Below, piece after piece: positions 36,902 to 45,351 of a DNA stretch of 64,000 nucleotides (position 1 is the stretch's first letter; every line of letters begins with the position of its first letter). A model generated the notes under the pieces. That model had not been told where the DNA came from and did no database searches. It saw only the letters and a list, made by a program, of their open reading frames with translations. The DNA is taken from contig CAVZEU010000003.1 of the NCBI GenBank assembly GCA_963774415.1, positions 992,001 through 1,056,000 of the forward strand, given 5' to 3'. The DNA comes from SZUA-36 sp963774415. Its GTDB lineage: Bacteria; Pseudomonadota; Gammaproteobacteria; Xanthomonadales; SZUA-36. The position numbers were made by a program, and so were the translations under genes.

Positions 36902-37510
36902 ATGAACCCGACTGCTCTAGACTGGGAAAAAACGGACGGGCTGATCCCGGCCATCGTTCAGGACGCCTTCGACGGCCGCGTGCTGATGCAGGGCTACATG
37001 AACCGCGAGGCGCTGGCCGCGACGCTGGAATCCGGCCGGGTGACGTTCTTCAGCCGCAGCCGCGGTCAGCTGTGGCGCAAAGGGGAAACCTCCGGCAACG
37101 AACTGGAACTGGTCGATATCACAGCCGATTGTGACGCCGATTGCCTGCTGGTCCGGGCGCGGCCGACGGGGCCCGTCTGTCACCTCGGCAGCGCGACCTG
37201 CTTTGACGCCGAAGGCAGCGTATCGCCCGCCATCACGTTTTTGGCCGAACTCGAGCGTGTGATCGCCGAGCGCGACCGCGTGCGCCCCGAAGACAGCTAT
37301 ACCGTGCGCCTGCTCGAGGCGGGCTGCAAGCGCATCGCGCAGAAGGTCGGCGAGGAGGGCGTGGAAACCGCGCTGGCGGCGGTGGCCGGCGAGGACGAAG
37401 AAGTGCTGAACGAGGCGGCCGATCTGCTTTATCACCTGCTGGTGCTGTTGCGCAGCCGCGGGCTGCCGCTGGCCTCGGTCGTTGCGACCCTCAAAGCCCG
37501 GCACGGATGA
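36902..37510 (+). CDS. hisI: Phosphoribosyl-AMP cyclohydrolase / phosphoribosyl-ATP pyrophosphatase
   Basis: 202 residues, the fused HisIE enzyme catalysing steps 2 and 3. The cyclohydrolase half has TADCDADCLLVRARPTGPVC and the zinc cysteines with CHLGSATCF. The pyrophosphatase half (about 110-202) has CKRIAQKVGEEGVETAL and NEAADLLYHLLVLL. It is the last his gene and converges on ubiD. Confidence 0.95.
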   Translation: MNPTALDWEKTDGLIPAIVQDAFDGRVLMQGYMNREALAATLESGRVTFFSRSRGQLWRKGETSGNELELVDITADCDADCLLVRARPTGPVCHLGSATCFDAEGSVSPAITFLAELERVIAERDRVRPEDSYTVRLLEAGCKRIAQKVGEEGVETALAAVAGEDEEVLNEAADLLYHLLVLLRSRGLPLASVVATLKARHG

Positions 37511-37654
37511 CCCCATTCAAATCCGCATGGATGGGTCAGGTGCGTCCCGTACACAGGCAAGCGCCGCCTGCTTGAAACGGGCAAGCGCTTCCCTTGCAAT
37601 CATTCCGTTATAGCTGCCGAAGCAACAGGCATGCGGCCTTCATGGAATTGGCAG

Positions 37655-39169
37655 CTAGAATCCCAGCTGTTTGGCGATTTCGTCGATCTGCCCGGCGGTC
37701 GCCGAATCCGGGGTGAGCGGTCGGCCCCAGGTGCGCGAAGTTTCCGAACCCTGCTTGTGGGTCGCGTCGATCCCCATCTTGCCGCCGAGGCCGGGTTTCG
37801 GGCTGGCGAAATCCAGGTAGTCGATCGGCGTGTTCTCAACCAGCACCGTGTCGCGCACCGGGTCGGCGCGGGTCGACATCGCCCAGATGACGTCCTGCCA
37901 GTTGCGAATATCGATATCGTCGTCGGTGACGATGATGGTCTTGGTATAGGTGAACTGCCGCAGCCACGACCAGATCCCGAACATGATGCGGCGCGCGTGA
38001 CCGGGGTACTGCTTGCGGATGCTGACGATGGCCATGCGGTAGGAACAGGCCTCGGGCGGCAGGAAGAAATCGGTGACTTCCGGGAACTGCGCCTGCAGCA
38101 ACGGTACGAACATTTCATTCATGGCGGCGGCCATGACCGAGGGTTCGTCCTCGCCGGGCTTGCCCATGTAGGTCGTCAGGTAGAGGGGCTCTTGGCGCTG
38201 GCTGATGCGCTCGACGGTGAAGACCGGGAAATCTGCGCGGCTGTTGTAGTAACCCGTATGGTCGGCAAACGGCCCCTCGGTGGCCATCTCGCCCGGCTGG
38301 ATGTGGCCTTCGAGCACGATCTCGGCGCCAAGCGGGAGCGGCAGGCCGGTCAGGGCTGATTCAGCCACGCGGGTCCTGCGCCCGCGCAGCAGACCGGCGA
38401 ACTGGTACTCGGAGAGCGTATCCGGCACCGGCGCCACGGCCGCCAGCAGCGTGGCCGGGTCGGCGCCGATGGCAACCGCGAGCGGGAACGGCTTGCCCGG
38501 CGAGGCCTGCTGGAATTCACGGAAATCCTGCGCGCCGCCGCGGTGCGGCAGCCAGCGCATGATCAGCTTGTTCCTGCCGATCAGTTGCTGGCGGTAGATC
38601 GCGAGGTTGACCCGCGGCTTGTTGGGCCCGCGGGTGATCACCATGCCCCAGGTGAGCAAGGGTCCGGCGTCGCCCGGCCAGCAGGTCGTGATCGGCAGCG
38701 ATTCGAGGTCGACATCGGGGCCTTCGATCACTTGCGCCTGCCACGGCGCGCTGGCTTTTTTGACGGGGTTGATGTGTGCGAGCCTGGCGAAGCCGGTGGC
38801 GGAATCCAGCGCATCCGCCAGGTTCCCGGGCAGGCTGGGGTTGTTGAGGAAGGCCAGTTCCTGTCCCAGCACCCGCAATTCTTCATGCCGCTTCATTTCC
38901 ATCGCGGCCAGCACACGGCGCTCGTTGCCGAACAGGTTGCCCAGTACCGGCATGTCGAAACCGGGCAGGTTTTCAAACCGCAGCGCCGGGCCACCGCCCA
39001 TCAGGCTGCGGTGGCTGAGGGCGGTGACCTGCAGCTTCGGCGACACCGGCCGGGTCACGGCCTTGAGTTGTCCGAGTTCCGTGAGCGCCGCGGAAAACTG
39101 GCGCAAATCCGTGAAGGCCTTGCGGTTTACCTGGCGCTGGTGGTGTTCAAGCAACGTCTGCAGACCCAT
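37655..39169 (-). CDS. ubiD: 4-hydroxy-3-polyprenylbenzoate decarboxylase
   Basis: 504 residues. Decarboxylates polyprenyl-hydroxybenzoate with prenylated FMN in ubiquinone synthesis. Family blocks: LRFENLPGFDMPVLGNLFG, MGMVITRGP-like WGMVITRGPNKPRVN, MATEGPFADHTGYY and the late TIIVTDDDIDIRNWQDVIWA. ATG 39169 was chosen for its family-type start and an upstream GGGAATGGA; the longer frame to 39265 overlaps ubiV. It overlaps the ubiV 3' end by 23 bases, so ubiD is expressed with ubiU and ubiV. Confidence 0.95.
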   Translation of the reverse strand: MGLQTLLEHHQRQVNRKAFTDLRQFSAALTELGQLKAVTRPVSPKLQVTALSHRSLMGGGPALRFENLPGFDMPVLGNLFGNERRVLAAMEMKRHEELRVLGQELAFLNNPSLPGNLADALDSATGFARLAHINPVKKASAPWQAQVIEGPDVDLESLPITTCWPGDAGPLLTWGMVITRGPNKPRVNLAIYRQQLIGRNKLIMRWLPHRGGAQDFREFQQASPGKPFPLAVAIGADPATLLAAVAPVPDTLSEYQFAGLLRGRRTRVAESALTGLPLPLGAEIVLEGHIQPGEMATEGPFADHTGYYNSRADFPVFTVERISQRQEPLYLTTYMGKPGEDEPSVMAAAMNEMFVPLLQAQFPEVTDFFLPPEACSYRMAIVSIRKQYPGHARRIMFGIWSWLRQFTYTKTIIVTDDDIDIRNWQDVIWAMSTRADPVRDTVLVENTPIDYLDFASPKPGLGGKMGIDATHKQGSETSRTWGRPLTPDSATAGQIDEIAKQLGF

Positions 39170-40046
39170 GGTCCATTCCCGCTTGCTGCATAAGATAGCC
39201 ATTGCACGGCCCCAACGGCAGCAGGCCGTTGAGTTCGTCCTCGAGCGGCGCCAGTGTAGCGCCATTTATGGCCGCCGCAAAAATCTCGATGATCCTCGCT
39301 GTGTGCTCGGACTGCGGGCTGATCCGCAGGACGTCCACACCGAGGGATCCGAGTTCGGGCCATTGGGCCAGCACCTGGTGGCTCAGGGCGGACTGGGTCT
39401 GAATGCCGTTGAGGACGAGGAAGGGTTGGTCTTCCCTCGTTTTGAGCAGACGTCCGTCGGCATCGTCGAGACACTTGAAGCGGCAATCGTCCTTGGGCAG
39501 GTTGTGGGAGCGGGCCGTGTAGCAGCGCGCCGAGTAGGCCAGCGGCAGCCGGCCGCAGGCGAAGACCTCGGTTTCGACACCTTCGGGGCGCTGCGCCTGC
39601 AGTTCCGCCAGCGCGTCGAGACCCAGTTCAACCGGTAGAACCCAGCGCCTGAGACCCCTGGCGGCGAGCAAACCGAGGCTGCGCTGATTGTAGATATTGA
39701 CGCTGGGACCCGTCACGAACGGCTCACCGGCGGAGGACAACAACTGGATCGCGGCGGCATTGTTGGCTTCCACCATGAAGCGCCCGTTCGCACACAGCTT
39801 CTTCAGGCTGGCGCTCTCGGAGGCGGCTTCCAGCAAGGTCAGCGAGGACAAAATGACCTCTTTGCCGGCCTGCTCGAGCTGTTCGCCGATGGCCAGCCAG
39901 TCCTCCAGCTTCAGCTCGCGGCGCTTGGAGCAGATGACCTCGCCGAGACAGACGACCTCGGCGGCGCTGTCGGCGATCTGCTGGTAAAAGTCCAGCACCC
40001 GCCGGCGCGGCCAGAAGTACTGTATCGGTCCGAGGGACAATCGCAT
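39147..40046 (-). CDS. ubiV: Oxygen-independent ubiquinone hydroxylation protein UbiV
   Basis: 299 residues, U32-peptidase-like family. With UbiU it hydroxylates the quinone ring without oxygen, using iron-sulfur clusters and probably prephenate as oxygen donor. It begins MRLSLGPIQYFWPR, like E. coli UbiV. The four cluster cysteines are visible in VICSKRR, AYSARCYTARS and KDDCRFKCLDD. ATG 40046 was chosen by this alignment; a GTG three codons upstream (40055) is possible. It starts 12 bases after the ubiU stop. Confidence 0.94.
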   Translation of the reverse strand: MRLSLGPIQYFWPRRRVLDFYQQIADSAAEVVCLGEVICSKRRELKLEDWLAIGEQLEQAGKEVILSSLTLLEAASESASLKKLCANGRFMVEANNAAAIQLLSSAGEPFVTGPSVNIYNQRSLGLLAARGLRRWVLPVELGLDALAELQAQRPEGVETEVFACGRLPLAYSARCYTARSHNLPKDDCRFKCLDDADGRLLKTREDQPFLVLNGIQTQSALSHQVLAQWPELGSLGVDVLRISPQSEHTARIIEIFAAAINGATLAPLEDELNGLLPLGPCNGYLMQQAGMDHGSADVA

Positions 40047-40058
40047 TGCGTGCACCGT

Positions 40059-41057
40059 TTACTGCCAGGGCCGATGATAGGCGCCGAGCGTCGTGGCCGA
40101 GCCTTCCGAGACAGCGCCGAGCTCGTCCATCCATTCCTGGCGCGGCTGGTAGTTCGCGGGCGCCCGCAGGCAACTGTCGATGGCGGCGCGCATCACGCGG
40201 GTGACCTGGGCAACGTAGGCCGGGCTGCGTTGGCGGCCTTCGACCTTGATCGCGCTGACGCCGATGTGCTTGAGCTGCGGCAGGATTGAAAGCGTGTTCA
40301 GACTGGTGGGCTCTTCCAGCGCATAGTAGGTGTTGCCCCCGACCTGGAAGCGGCCCTTGCACAGGGTCGGGTAGCCGGCACTTTCGCCGTTGCCGAAGTG
40401 ATCGATCAGGACGCCGTTGAGGCGCGTGTCGGTGCCGTCCGGCGTTTCTTCCCAGCGCACGTGCGAGGCGGGTGAACAGGCGCCATAGGTGTTGGGCGAA
40501 CGGCCGGTGGCGTAGCTCGACAGCAGGCAGCGGCCTTCCACCATGACGCAGAGGCTGCCGAAGCCGAACACTTCGACCGGGATCGGCGAGTCCTTGACGA
40601 CCCGTGCGACCTGCTGCAACGATAGCACGCGCGGCAGGACCACGCGCCGGACAGCGAAGTTCTGATGATAAAAACGGATACCTTCGACGCTGGTGCAGGA
40701 GGCCTGCACCGACAGGTGCAGACGCAGGTTTGGCCAGCGCTCGCGGGCATAGTCCAGCACCCCCATATCGGCCAGTATCAGCGCGTCGACACCGGCTTCC
40801 GCGGCCCGGTCGACCGCCGCCTGCCAGCGCCCGAAATTGCCGGGCCGGGGAAACGTGTTGATCGCCACGAAGATTTTCCGGCCCCGGTCGCGGACATAGC
40901 GCACGGCTTCGGCGAAACTCCGATCGCTGAAATTGAGGCCGGCAAAATGACGCGCATTGGTGTCGTCCTTGAACCCGGTATAGACGGCGTCGGCGCCGTT
41001 GTCGACGGCCGCTTTCAGCGAGGGCAGGTTGCCCGCCGGGCAAACTAGTTCCATCAT
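40059..41057 (-). CDS. ubiU: Oxygen-independent ubiquinone hydroxylation protein UbiU
   Basis: 332 residues, U32 family, partner of UbiV. MELVCPAGNLPSLKAAVDNG at the start; cluster cysteines are in GFGSLCVMVEGRCLLSSYAT, PNTYGACSPA and YPTLCKGRF. First gene of ubiU-ubiV-ubiD, divergent from ubiT across a 183-base region with an FNR-type site. Confidence 0.95.
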   Translation of the reverse strand: MMELVCPAGNLPSLKAAVDNGADAVYTGFKDDTNARHFAGLNFSDRSFAEAVRYVRDRGRKIFVAINTFPRPGNFGRWQAAVDRAAEAGVDALILADMGVLDYARERWPNLRLHLSVQASCTSVEGIRFYHQNFAVRRVVLPRVLSLQQVARVVKDSPIPVEVFGFGSLCVMVEGRCLLSSYATGRSPNTYGACSPASHVRWEETPDGTDTRLNGVLIDHFGNGESAGYPTLCKGRFQVGGNTYYALEEPTSLNTLSILPQLKHIGVSAIKVEGRQRSPAYVAQVTRVMRAAIDSCLRAPANYQPRQEWMDELGAVSEGSATTLGAYHRPWQ

Positions 41058-41150
41058 CGATCCTGTCTGACGATCCCGGGTTCACGCACCAACGCAGCGC
41101 AAAACACGGACCAGGGGTTCCAGAGTCTAACCGTACAATCCGCCGCTGCA

Positions 41151-41164
41151 TTGACCTGTGTCAA
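41151..41164. promoter_or_regulatory. FNR/Anr-type operator between ubiU and ubiT
   Basis: TTGACCTGTGTCAA: arms TTGAC and GTCAA form a perfect inverted repeat around four bases, against the consensus TTGAT-N4-ATCAA. Its centre (41157.5) is 41.5 bases before the start point expected from the -10 box at 41186. That is the class II activation position. FNR control of ubiTUV is known in E. coli. Confidence 0.78.
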
Positions 41165-41185
41165 GCCAATATCTCAAGCCTCAAA

Positions 41186-41191
41186 TATAAT
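41186..41191 (+). promoter_or_regulatory. -10 box of the ubiT promoter
   Basis: TATAAT, exact consensus. No -35 hexamer is recognisable, which is normal when FNR replaces it. The start point would be near 41199, giving a leader of about 42 bases before ATG 41241. Confidence 0.65.
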
Positions 41192-41240
41192 GGCTGAAAT
41201 TTTTTGTTGTGAGTCCCCGTTGGGCTCGCGGAGAAAACAG

Positions 41241-41783
41241 ATGCAGGGCTTTGGGGAAAAACTCCGTGTGCTGGCCAGGCGGGCGCTGGGCGCAAGCGGC
41301 CGCATGATACCGTACACGGCCCAGAAGCCGGTCCTCAACCTGGCGCTTAACCGGGCCTTCCGGGAGCCGTTGCAGCAGGGCGAACTGGACTTTCTCGACG
41401 GCGCCCGCATCAGGATCAGGGTGACCGACCTTGGTGTCGATTGGTTGATCGAAGCGTGCGGCAACCGTTTCACGGCGGTGGAGCGGGCGCGGCGGCACGA
41501 CGTTTGCATCAGCGGAACCGGCCTTGACTTCATCCTGCTGGCGGCCCGCCGCGTCGATCCCGATACGCTGTTTTTCCAGCGCCGGATTCGTATCGAAGGC
41601 GACACCGAGCTGGGACTGGGTGTCAAGAACACGATGGATGGCATGGACTGGGAAGACCTGCCGCCGCCGCTCAGAAGGCTGCTGCAATTCGCCGGGCCGG
41701 TGGTCGAGAGGCTCGTGGCCCGTGGCCACAGTCAGCAAGAGCCGACCAACGCCGGGCATGCGCATGGTGTCTACCGGCCCTAG
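41241..41783 (+). CDS. ubiT: Ubiquinone anaerobic biosynthesis factor UbiT (SCP2 domain)
   Basis: 180 residues with an SCP2 lipid-binding domain. It binds hydrophobic ubiquinone intermediates in the oxygen-independent route, as UbiJ does aerobically. Conserved parts: LALNRAFREPLQQGELDFLDG, DVCISGTGLDFILLAARRVDPD and FFQRRIRIEGDTELGL. ATG 41241 has CGGAG eight bases upstream and lies after the predicted start point. The ATG at 41190 would lie inside the promoter, so it was rejected. Confidence 0.92.
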   Translation: MQGFGEKLRVLARRALGASGRMIPYTAQKPVLNLALNRAFREPLQQGELDFLDGARIRIRVTDLGVDWLIEACGNRFTAVERARRHDVCISGTGLDFILLAARRVDPDTLFFQRRIRIEGDTELGLGVKNTMDGMDWEDLPPPLRRLLQFAGPVVERLVARGHSQQEPTNAGHAHGVYRP

Positions 41784-41911
41784 CCAGAATATCGGACCAG
41801 TTTCGCGCCAGCTGACACAGGTCATTGTCGCGGCGCTTCGCGGTCACTACAGTCGGGCGCAAGCAGCCGCAACGAACGAGTATTCAAATACCTGAAACGA
41901 GGAAAAGCACC

Positions 41912-42685
41912 ATGGAAAACGTTGGTAGTTCCACCCGCCAGGCGCGAACGGCCCAAACCGCCGTAACGCCTGGCGCAAGCGCCGCTGAAGCGCCCGTCAG
42001 CCTGCACGTCGTGGCTGACAAGCCGCAGATACCGGCGTACCTGCAGGACACCTACTACTGGGCCTATATCAATCCCCGCAACGTCAGGCTGCTCGACCGG
42101 GAGATCGTGGTCCGGACCATCCTCTGGCAGCAGCACAACCGCCTGCAACAACTGGCGTTCGCCGAGATCGGCGAGGGTCAGAGCGTATTGCAGCCGGCGG
42201 CGGTGTACGGCAGCTTCTCGGCCAACCTCGCGCGACATGTCGGCCCGCGGGGCAGCCTCGACGTGATCGACGTGGCCGAGGTCCAGGTGGTCAACACGCG
42301 CCGCAAGCTGCAGGACTATCCGCAGGCCACGGTGCACCACGCCAACGCGCTGCAACTGGGCAGCAAGCCCTACGACGTGGTCTGTTGCTATTTCCTCCTG
42401 CATGAAATCCCCGAGAAGGAAAAGTTCGCCGCGGTCAATTTGTTTCTGAGCAAACTCAAACCCGGCGGCAAGGCGGTCTTCGTCGACTACCACAAGCCGC
42501 GTTGGTGGCACCCGCTGAAACCGATCACGAGTTTGGTCTTCGACACGCTGGAACCGTATGCCAAGGGTTTGTGGCGCCGGGAAATCCAGGACTTCGCCGA
42601 TAATCCGGAAGGCTATCGCTGGCGCAAAGAAACGATTTTCGGCACTTTGTTCCAAAAGGTGGTGGCGACGAAAGTCGAACCGTGA
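41912..42685 (+). CDS. rquA: RquA-type rhodoquinone biosynthesis protein
   Basis: 257 residues, class I methyltransferase fold. The N-terminal block IPAYLQDTYYWAYINP (residues 40-55), VLQPAAVYGSFS in place of a normal GxGxG SAM motif, LDVIDVAEVQ, CYFLLHEIP, VFVDYHKP (189-196), HPLKPI and LEPYAKGLW fit the RquA family as I know it. RquA replaces a ubiquinone methoxy group by an amino group, giving rhodoquinone for anaerobic fumarate respiration. AGGA eight bases before ATG 41912 supports the start. It follows ubiT by 128 bases on the same strand. A close RquA-like methyltransferase of another role is possible. Confidence 0.72.
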   Translation: MENVGSSTRQARTAQTAVTPGASAAEAPVSLHVVADKPQIPAYLQDTYYWAYINPRNVRLLDREIVVRTILWQQHNRLQQLAFAEIGEGQSVLQPAAVYGSFSANLARHVGPRGSLDVIDVAEVQVVNTRRKLQDYPQATVHHANALQLGSKPYDVVCCYFLLHEIPEKEKFAAVNLFLSKLKPGGKAVFVDYHKPRWWHPLKPITSLVFDTLEPYAKGLWRREIQDFADNPEGYRWRKETIFGTLFQKVVATKVEP

Positions 42686-42700
42686 CCTGACCGCGCCAAC

Positions 42701-42776
42701 GGGGTCGGGTTCGATTCACCCGCCCCGGCCCGGCTGGACATGCCGGCGGTAATCTGGGTTAATTGAACCTGGTCCC
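42701..42776. repeat. Palindromic repeat unit, GGGGTCAGGTTC family
   Basis: Plus-strand GGGGTCGGGTTCGATTCACC at 42701-42720 faces a reverse copy read on the minus strand as GGGACCAGGTTCAATTAA (42776-42759). The inward ends are ACCC and GGGT. Together they form a 76-base imperfect inverted-repeat unit between rquA and the dioxygenase gene, related to the copies near hisH and hisF. It could fold as a hairpin in RNA. Confidence 0.5.
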
Positions 42777-42790
42777 AGGAAAGTCCCGCC

Positions 42791-43633
42791 ATGGTCGATA
42801 GCGGTATCGTGTCCGAGTTTCTCGAGAACGGCGCCTGCGTGGTCCGCAACGCGGTCGCGCCGGAGTGGATCGAACGGATGCGCGCGGCCGTCGACCGGGT
42901 CCTGGCCAGCCCCGGTCCGGCGGCCATGGAATACACCCCCAAGGGCGCGGGCGGCCGTTATTACGGCGATTTCTTTCTCTGGCGCCGCGACCCGGATTTT
43001 GACGCGTTCATGCGCTCGCAACCGTTGGTTCAACTGGCCGCTGCGTTCATGCGGGCCAGCCGGGTCCGTTTTTTTTACGACCAGCTGCTGGTCAAGGAAC
43101 CCGGTACCGCCGAGCACACCCCCTTGCACCAGGACCTGCCGTACTGGCCGCTGCGGGGCGATCAGATCGTTTCCCTCTGGGTCGCGTTCGATCCGGTCAC
43201 GGAAGACGCCGGCGCCGTGCAGTACGTCAAGGGTTCACACAGGTGGGGCAAGTTCTACGCGCCGGCGACATTCGGCGCCAATTCCAATTTTGGCGACATC
43301 TATCGCAAGGGCGGTCTCGAGCCCATGCCGGACCCGCAGCGATTGATCGCCGACAATGAAATGCTGCGCTGGGACCTGGCGCCCGGCGATGTGGTCCTGC
43401 ACCATGCGCTGGTGCTGCACTATTCACCGGGCAACCTGAGCGCCAGCCAACGCCGCCGGGGCCTGGCGCTGCGCTACCTCGGCGAGGACGTAACCTGGGA
43501 CGACCGGCCAGGAACCTTCGTCAAGAACCCCAACCTGGCGAAAACGCTGCCGCCGATCACGCTTGCCGATGGACAGGCGTTGGAGCATGAGCTTTTCCCG
43601 CTGCTGTGGGAAAGGGGGTCAACCCCGATTTGA
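42791..43633 (+). CDS. Phytanoyl-CoA dioxygenase family protein
   Basis: 280 residues, a PhyH-type Fe(II)/2-oxoglutarate oxygenase. The iron ligands are H113 and D115 (PLHQDLPYW) and H210 (LHYSPGN); R222 or R228 would bind 2-oxoglutarate. The family hydroxylates varied lipids and small molecules, so the substrate is open. The last residues GSTPI are read from a GGGGGTCAACCCCG sequence that looks like repeat material, so the original stop may have been lost. It is oxygen-dependent, so it is unlikely to act with the anaerobic genes beside it. Confidence 0.86.
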   Translation: MVDSGIVSEFLENGACVVRNAVAPEWIERMRAAVDRVLASPGPAAMEYTPKGAGGRYYGDFFLWRRDPDFDAFMRSQPLVQLAAAFMRASRVRFFYDQLLVKEPGTAEHTPLHQDLPYWPLRGDQIVSLWVAFDPVTEDAGAVQYVKGSHRWGKFYAPATFGANSNFGDIYRKGGLEPMPDPQRLIADNEMLRWDLAPGDVVLHHALVLHYSPGNLSASQRRRGLALRYLGEDVTWDDRPGTFVKNPNLAKTLPPITLADGQALEHELFPLLWERGSTPI

Positions 43634-43647
43634 CAAGCGGGCCGGCG

Positions 43648-45351
43648 CTACCAGCCGCCGCCGCCCCCGCCGCCGCCACCACCGCCGGAAGACCCGCCGC
43701 CGCCACCACCCGACGACGATCCAGGCGGGGAGGAAGCCGATGAAATGGCGGACGAGAAACTGCTGCTGAAATCGCCGCCGAGATGGCTGAGCGTGTTGAG
43801 GCCGCCGCGGTCGCCGACGTACCAGCCGGGACGGTAGCCGCCCTGGCTTCCCGGTGCTTCGGGGAACGCCCGCTGGAAGCGCCCGCACCAGTGGTTCTCC
43901 ACGCCCAGGGCAAAGGCGTACGGTAAAAAGGCCTCGAAGATTTCCGGCGTCAGCTGCGGCGATTGCATGCGCTCGAGGTCCTGCTGCTCGGCCGTGTCCA
44001 GGTACATGGCAAAGCCTTCGATCTCATCCATGATGCGGCGCCCGGCCGGCGTCGGGGCGCGCAACAGGAATATGAACAGCAGGTGCATGACAAAGCTGAG
44101 GCCGGCAAAGCCGAGCCACAGCGGCGGGCTGCTGTCCAGGTTGATCGCGACCAGGACGGCCGCGAGCGTCATGATGATGGCCGGAAGCGCGTAGCGCCCG
44201 TTGAGGTTGAATGCCCGCCCGATATATTCCCCCTTCAGCGTTTTTCGCAGGCCGGCGCGCGCTTCGAGAAATTTCCGATAGTTTTCCTGCTTGAGATCAA
44301 TCCGGTTGCTGTCGCTGAACAAGGCCGCGAGTACCGCGAGTTCGCCCTTGCTGGCATCCTGGCCTGCGGCCGACTTGTTCTTGTGCAAGCTGAATTCGTC
44401 GTCGTCCTGCTGGATTTGGAGATACCCTTTGACACCGAGGCTGATGATCGCCGCGGTGAAGGCCTTTTGCCGGAAGCTCATTTTGAGAATATAGGCGCAA
44501 CCCGCGGGCGTCAGACCCTTGGGCGGCGCAAAACGCGGAATGATGACGCCCTCTTCGGGGTCACGGCCGTAGTGCGACCAGGCCCACAGGTACCATGCGA
44601 GCGGCAGTAGCAGGCCCAGGGTCAGCACCAGCGCGGCGCTGTTGTCATCGAGAAAACGCGTCACTCGCTCGGCCCGGGTGGGTTCATGCACAAGGCCCTT
44701 GGGAAAACCGACCACGACGGTCAGCCCCTGGCGCGGTTTCAGGGGCTGGGTCGTGGTGAAACGGATGACGCGGGGACTCTCCACCTCTGAGCGTGCCGCC
44801 TTGCCCCTGGCCCCCTGGTAGCCGGTGTAAAGGTCGGTGCTCAACTGCTCGGGGGCGACGTCGGCGGGCAGTTCGATGCGGGCGCTGGCGTGATCGATCG
44901 GGAAAGCCCAGCCGTTGCCGGTGACATTCCAGTACAACTCGTCGTGGTCGGGAAAGAACCCGAGCTGGCGGCTGCTGTGGTAGCGCAGCACGTACTCGTG
45001 CCTGCCGGCCTCGAGCAGGCGCCCGGAACTGCCCATGTAGACGCGCACGCCGTTGCTCAGCTTCTTGGTATGGAAGGGCTCGCGATGTCCGTCGCGCTGC
45101 ACGCCGAGCACCTCGAACGTGACCTTGTAGTGGTTGCCGTAACGGTCCTTGTAACGGGTCGGAAAGTCCCGGTAGATGCCGCGGCGGATTTGTTGGCCCT
45201 CGGAGCGGACATCGATGGTCTCGGTGACCATGAGCCCGCCATCGTCGTGGATCAGGACATCGCTGCGGAAATTGAGGATGCGCTCGTCGGCGTTGCCGAG
45301 CGTGCAAAACGCAAGCAATGCCAGCGCAAGCAGGCCTTTACAATTCGACAT
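43648..45351 (-). CDS. DUF2207 family membrane protein with Gly-rich tail
   Basis: 567 residues. A signal peptide (ending near GNA), then an extracytoplasmic beta-rich DUF2207 domain (about 20-230) with DVLIHDDGGLMVTETIDV. Membrane helices lie near 245-265 and 390-440. The cytoplasmic part is followed by a Ser/Gly low-complexity C-terminus ending in a run of glycines and GW. ATG 45351 has GGAG nine bases upstream and overlaps lemA by 14 bases. The lemA-DUF2207 pair is common; its function is not established. Confidence 0.87.
   Translation of the reverse strand: MSNCKGLLALALLAFCTLGNADERILNFRSDVLIHDDGGLMVTETIDVRSEGQQIRRGIYRDFPTRYKDRYGNHYKVTFEVLGVQRDGHREPFHTKKLSNGVRVYMGSSGRLLEAGRHEYVLRYHSSRQLGFFPDHDELYWNVTGNGWAFPIDHASARIELPADVAPEQLSTDLYTGYQGARGKAARSEVESPRVIRFTTTQPLKPRQGLTVVVGFPKGLVHEPTRAERVTRFLDDNSAALVLTLGLLLPLAWYLWAWSHYGRDPEEGVIIPRFAPPKGLTPAGCAYILKMSFRQKAFTAAIISLGVKGYLQIQQDDDEFSLHKNKSAAGQDASKGELAVLAALFSDSNRIDLKQENYRKFLEARAGLRKTLKGEYIGRAFNLNGRYALPAIIMTLAAVLVAINLDSSPPLWLGFAGLSFVMHLLFIFLLRAPTPAGRRIMDEIEGFAMYLDTAEQQDLERMQSPQLTPEIFEAFLPYAFALGVENHWCGRFQRAFPEAPGSQGGYRPGWYVGDRGGLNTLSHLGGDFSSSFSSAISSASSPPGSSSGGGGGGSSGGGGGGGGGGGW

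Noticed and set aside
37511..37654. Terminator between converging hisIE and ubiD
   Set aside because: Several short inverted repeats exist, but none is followed by a T-run.
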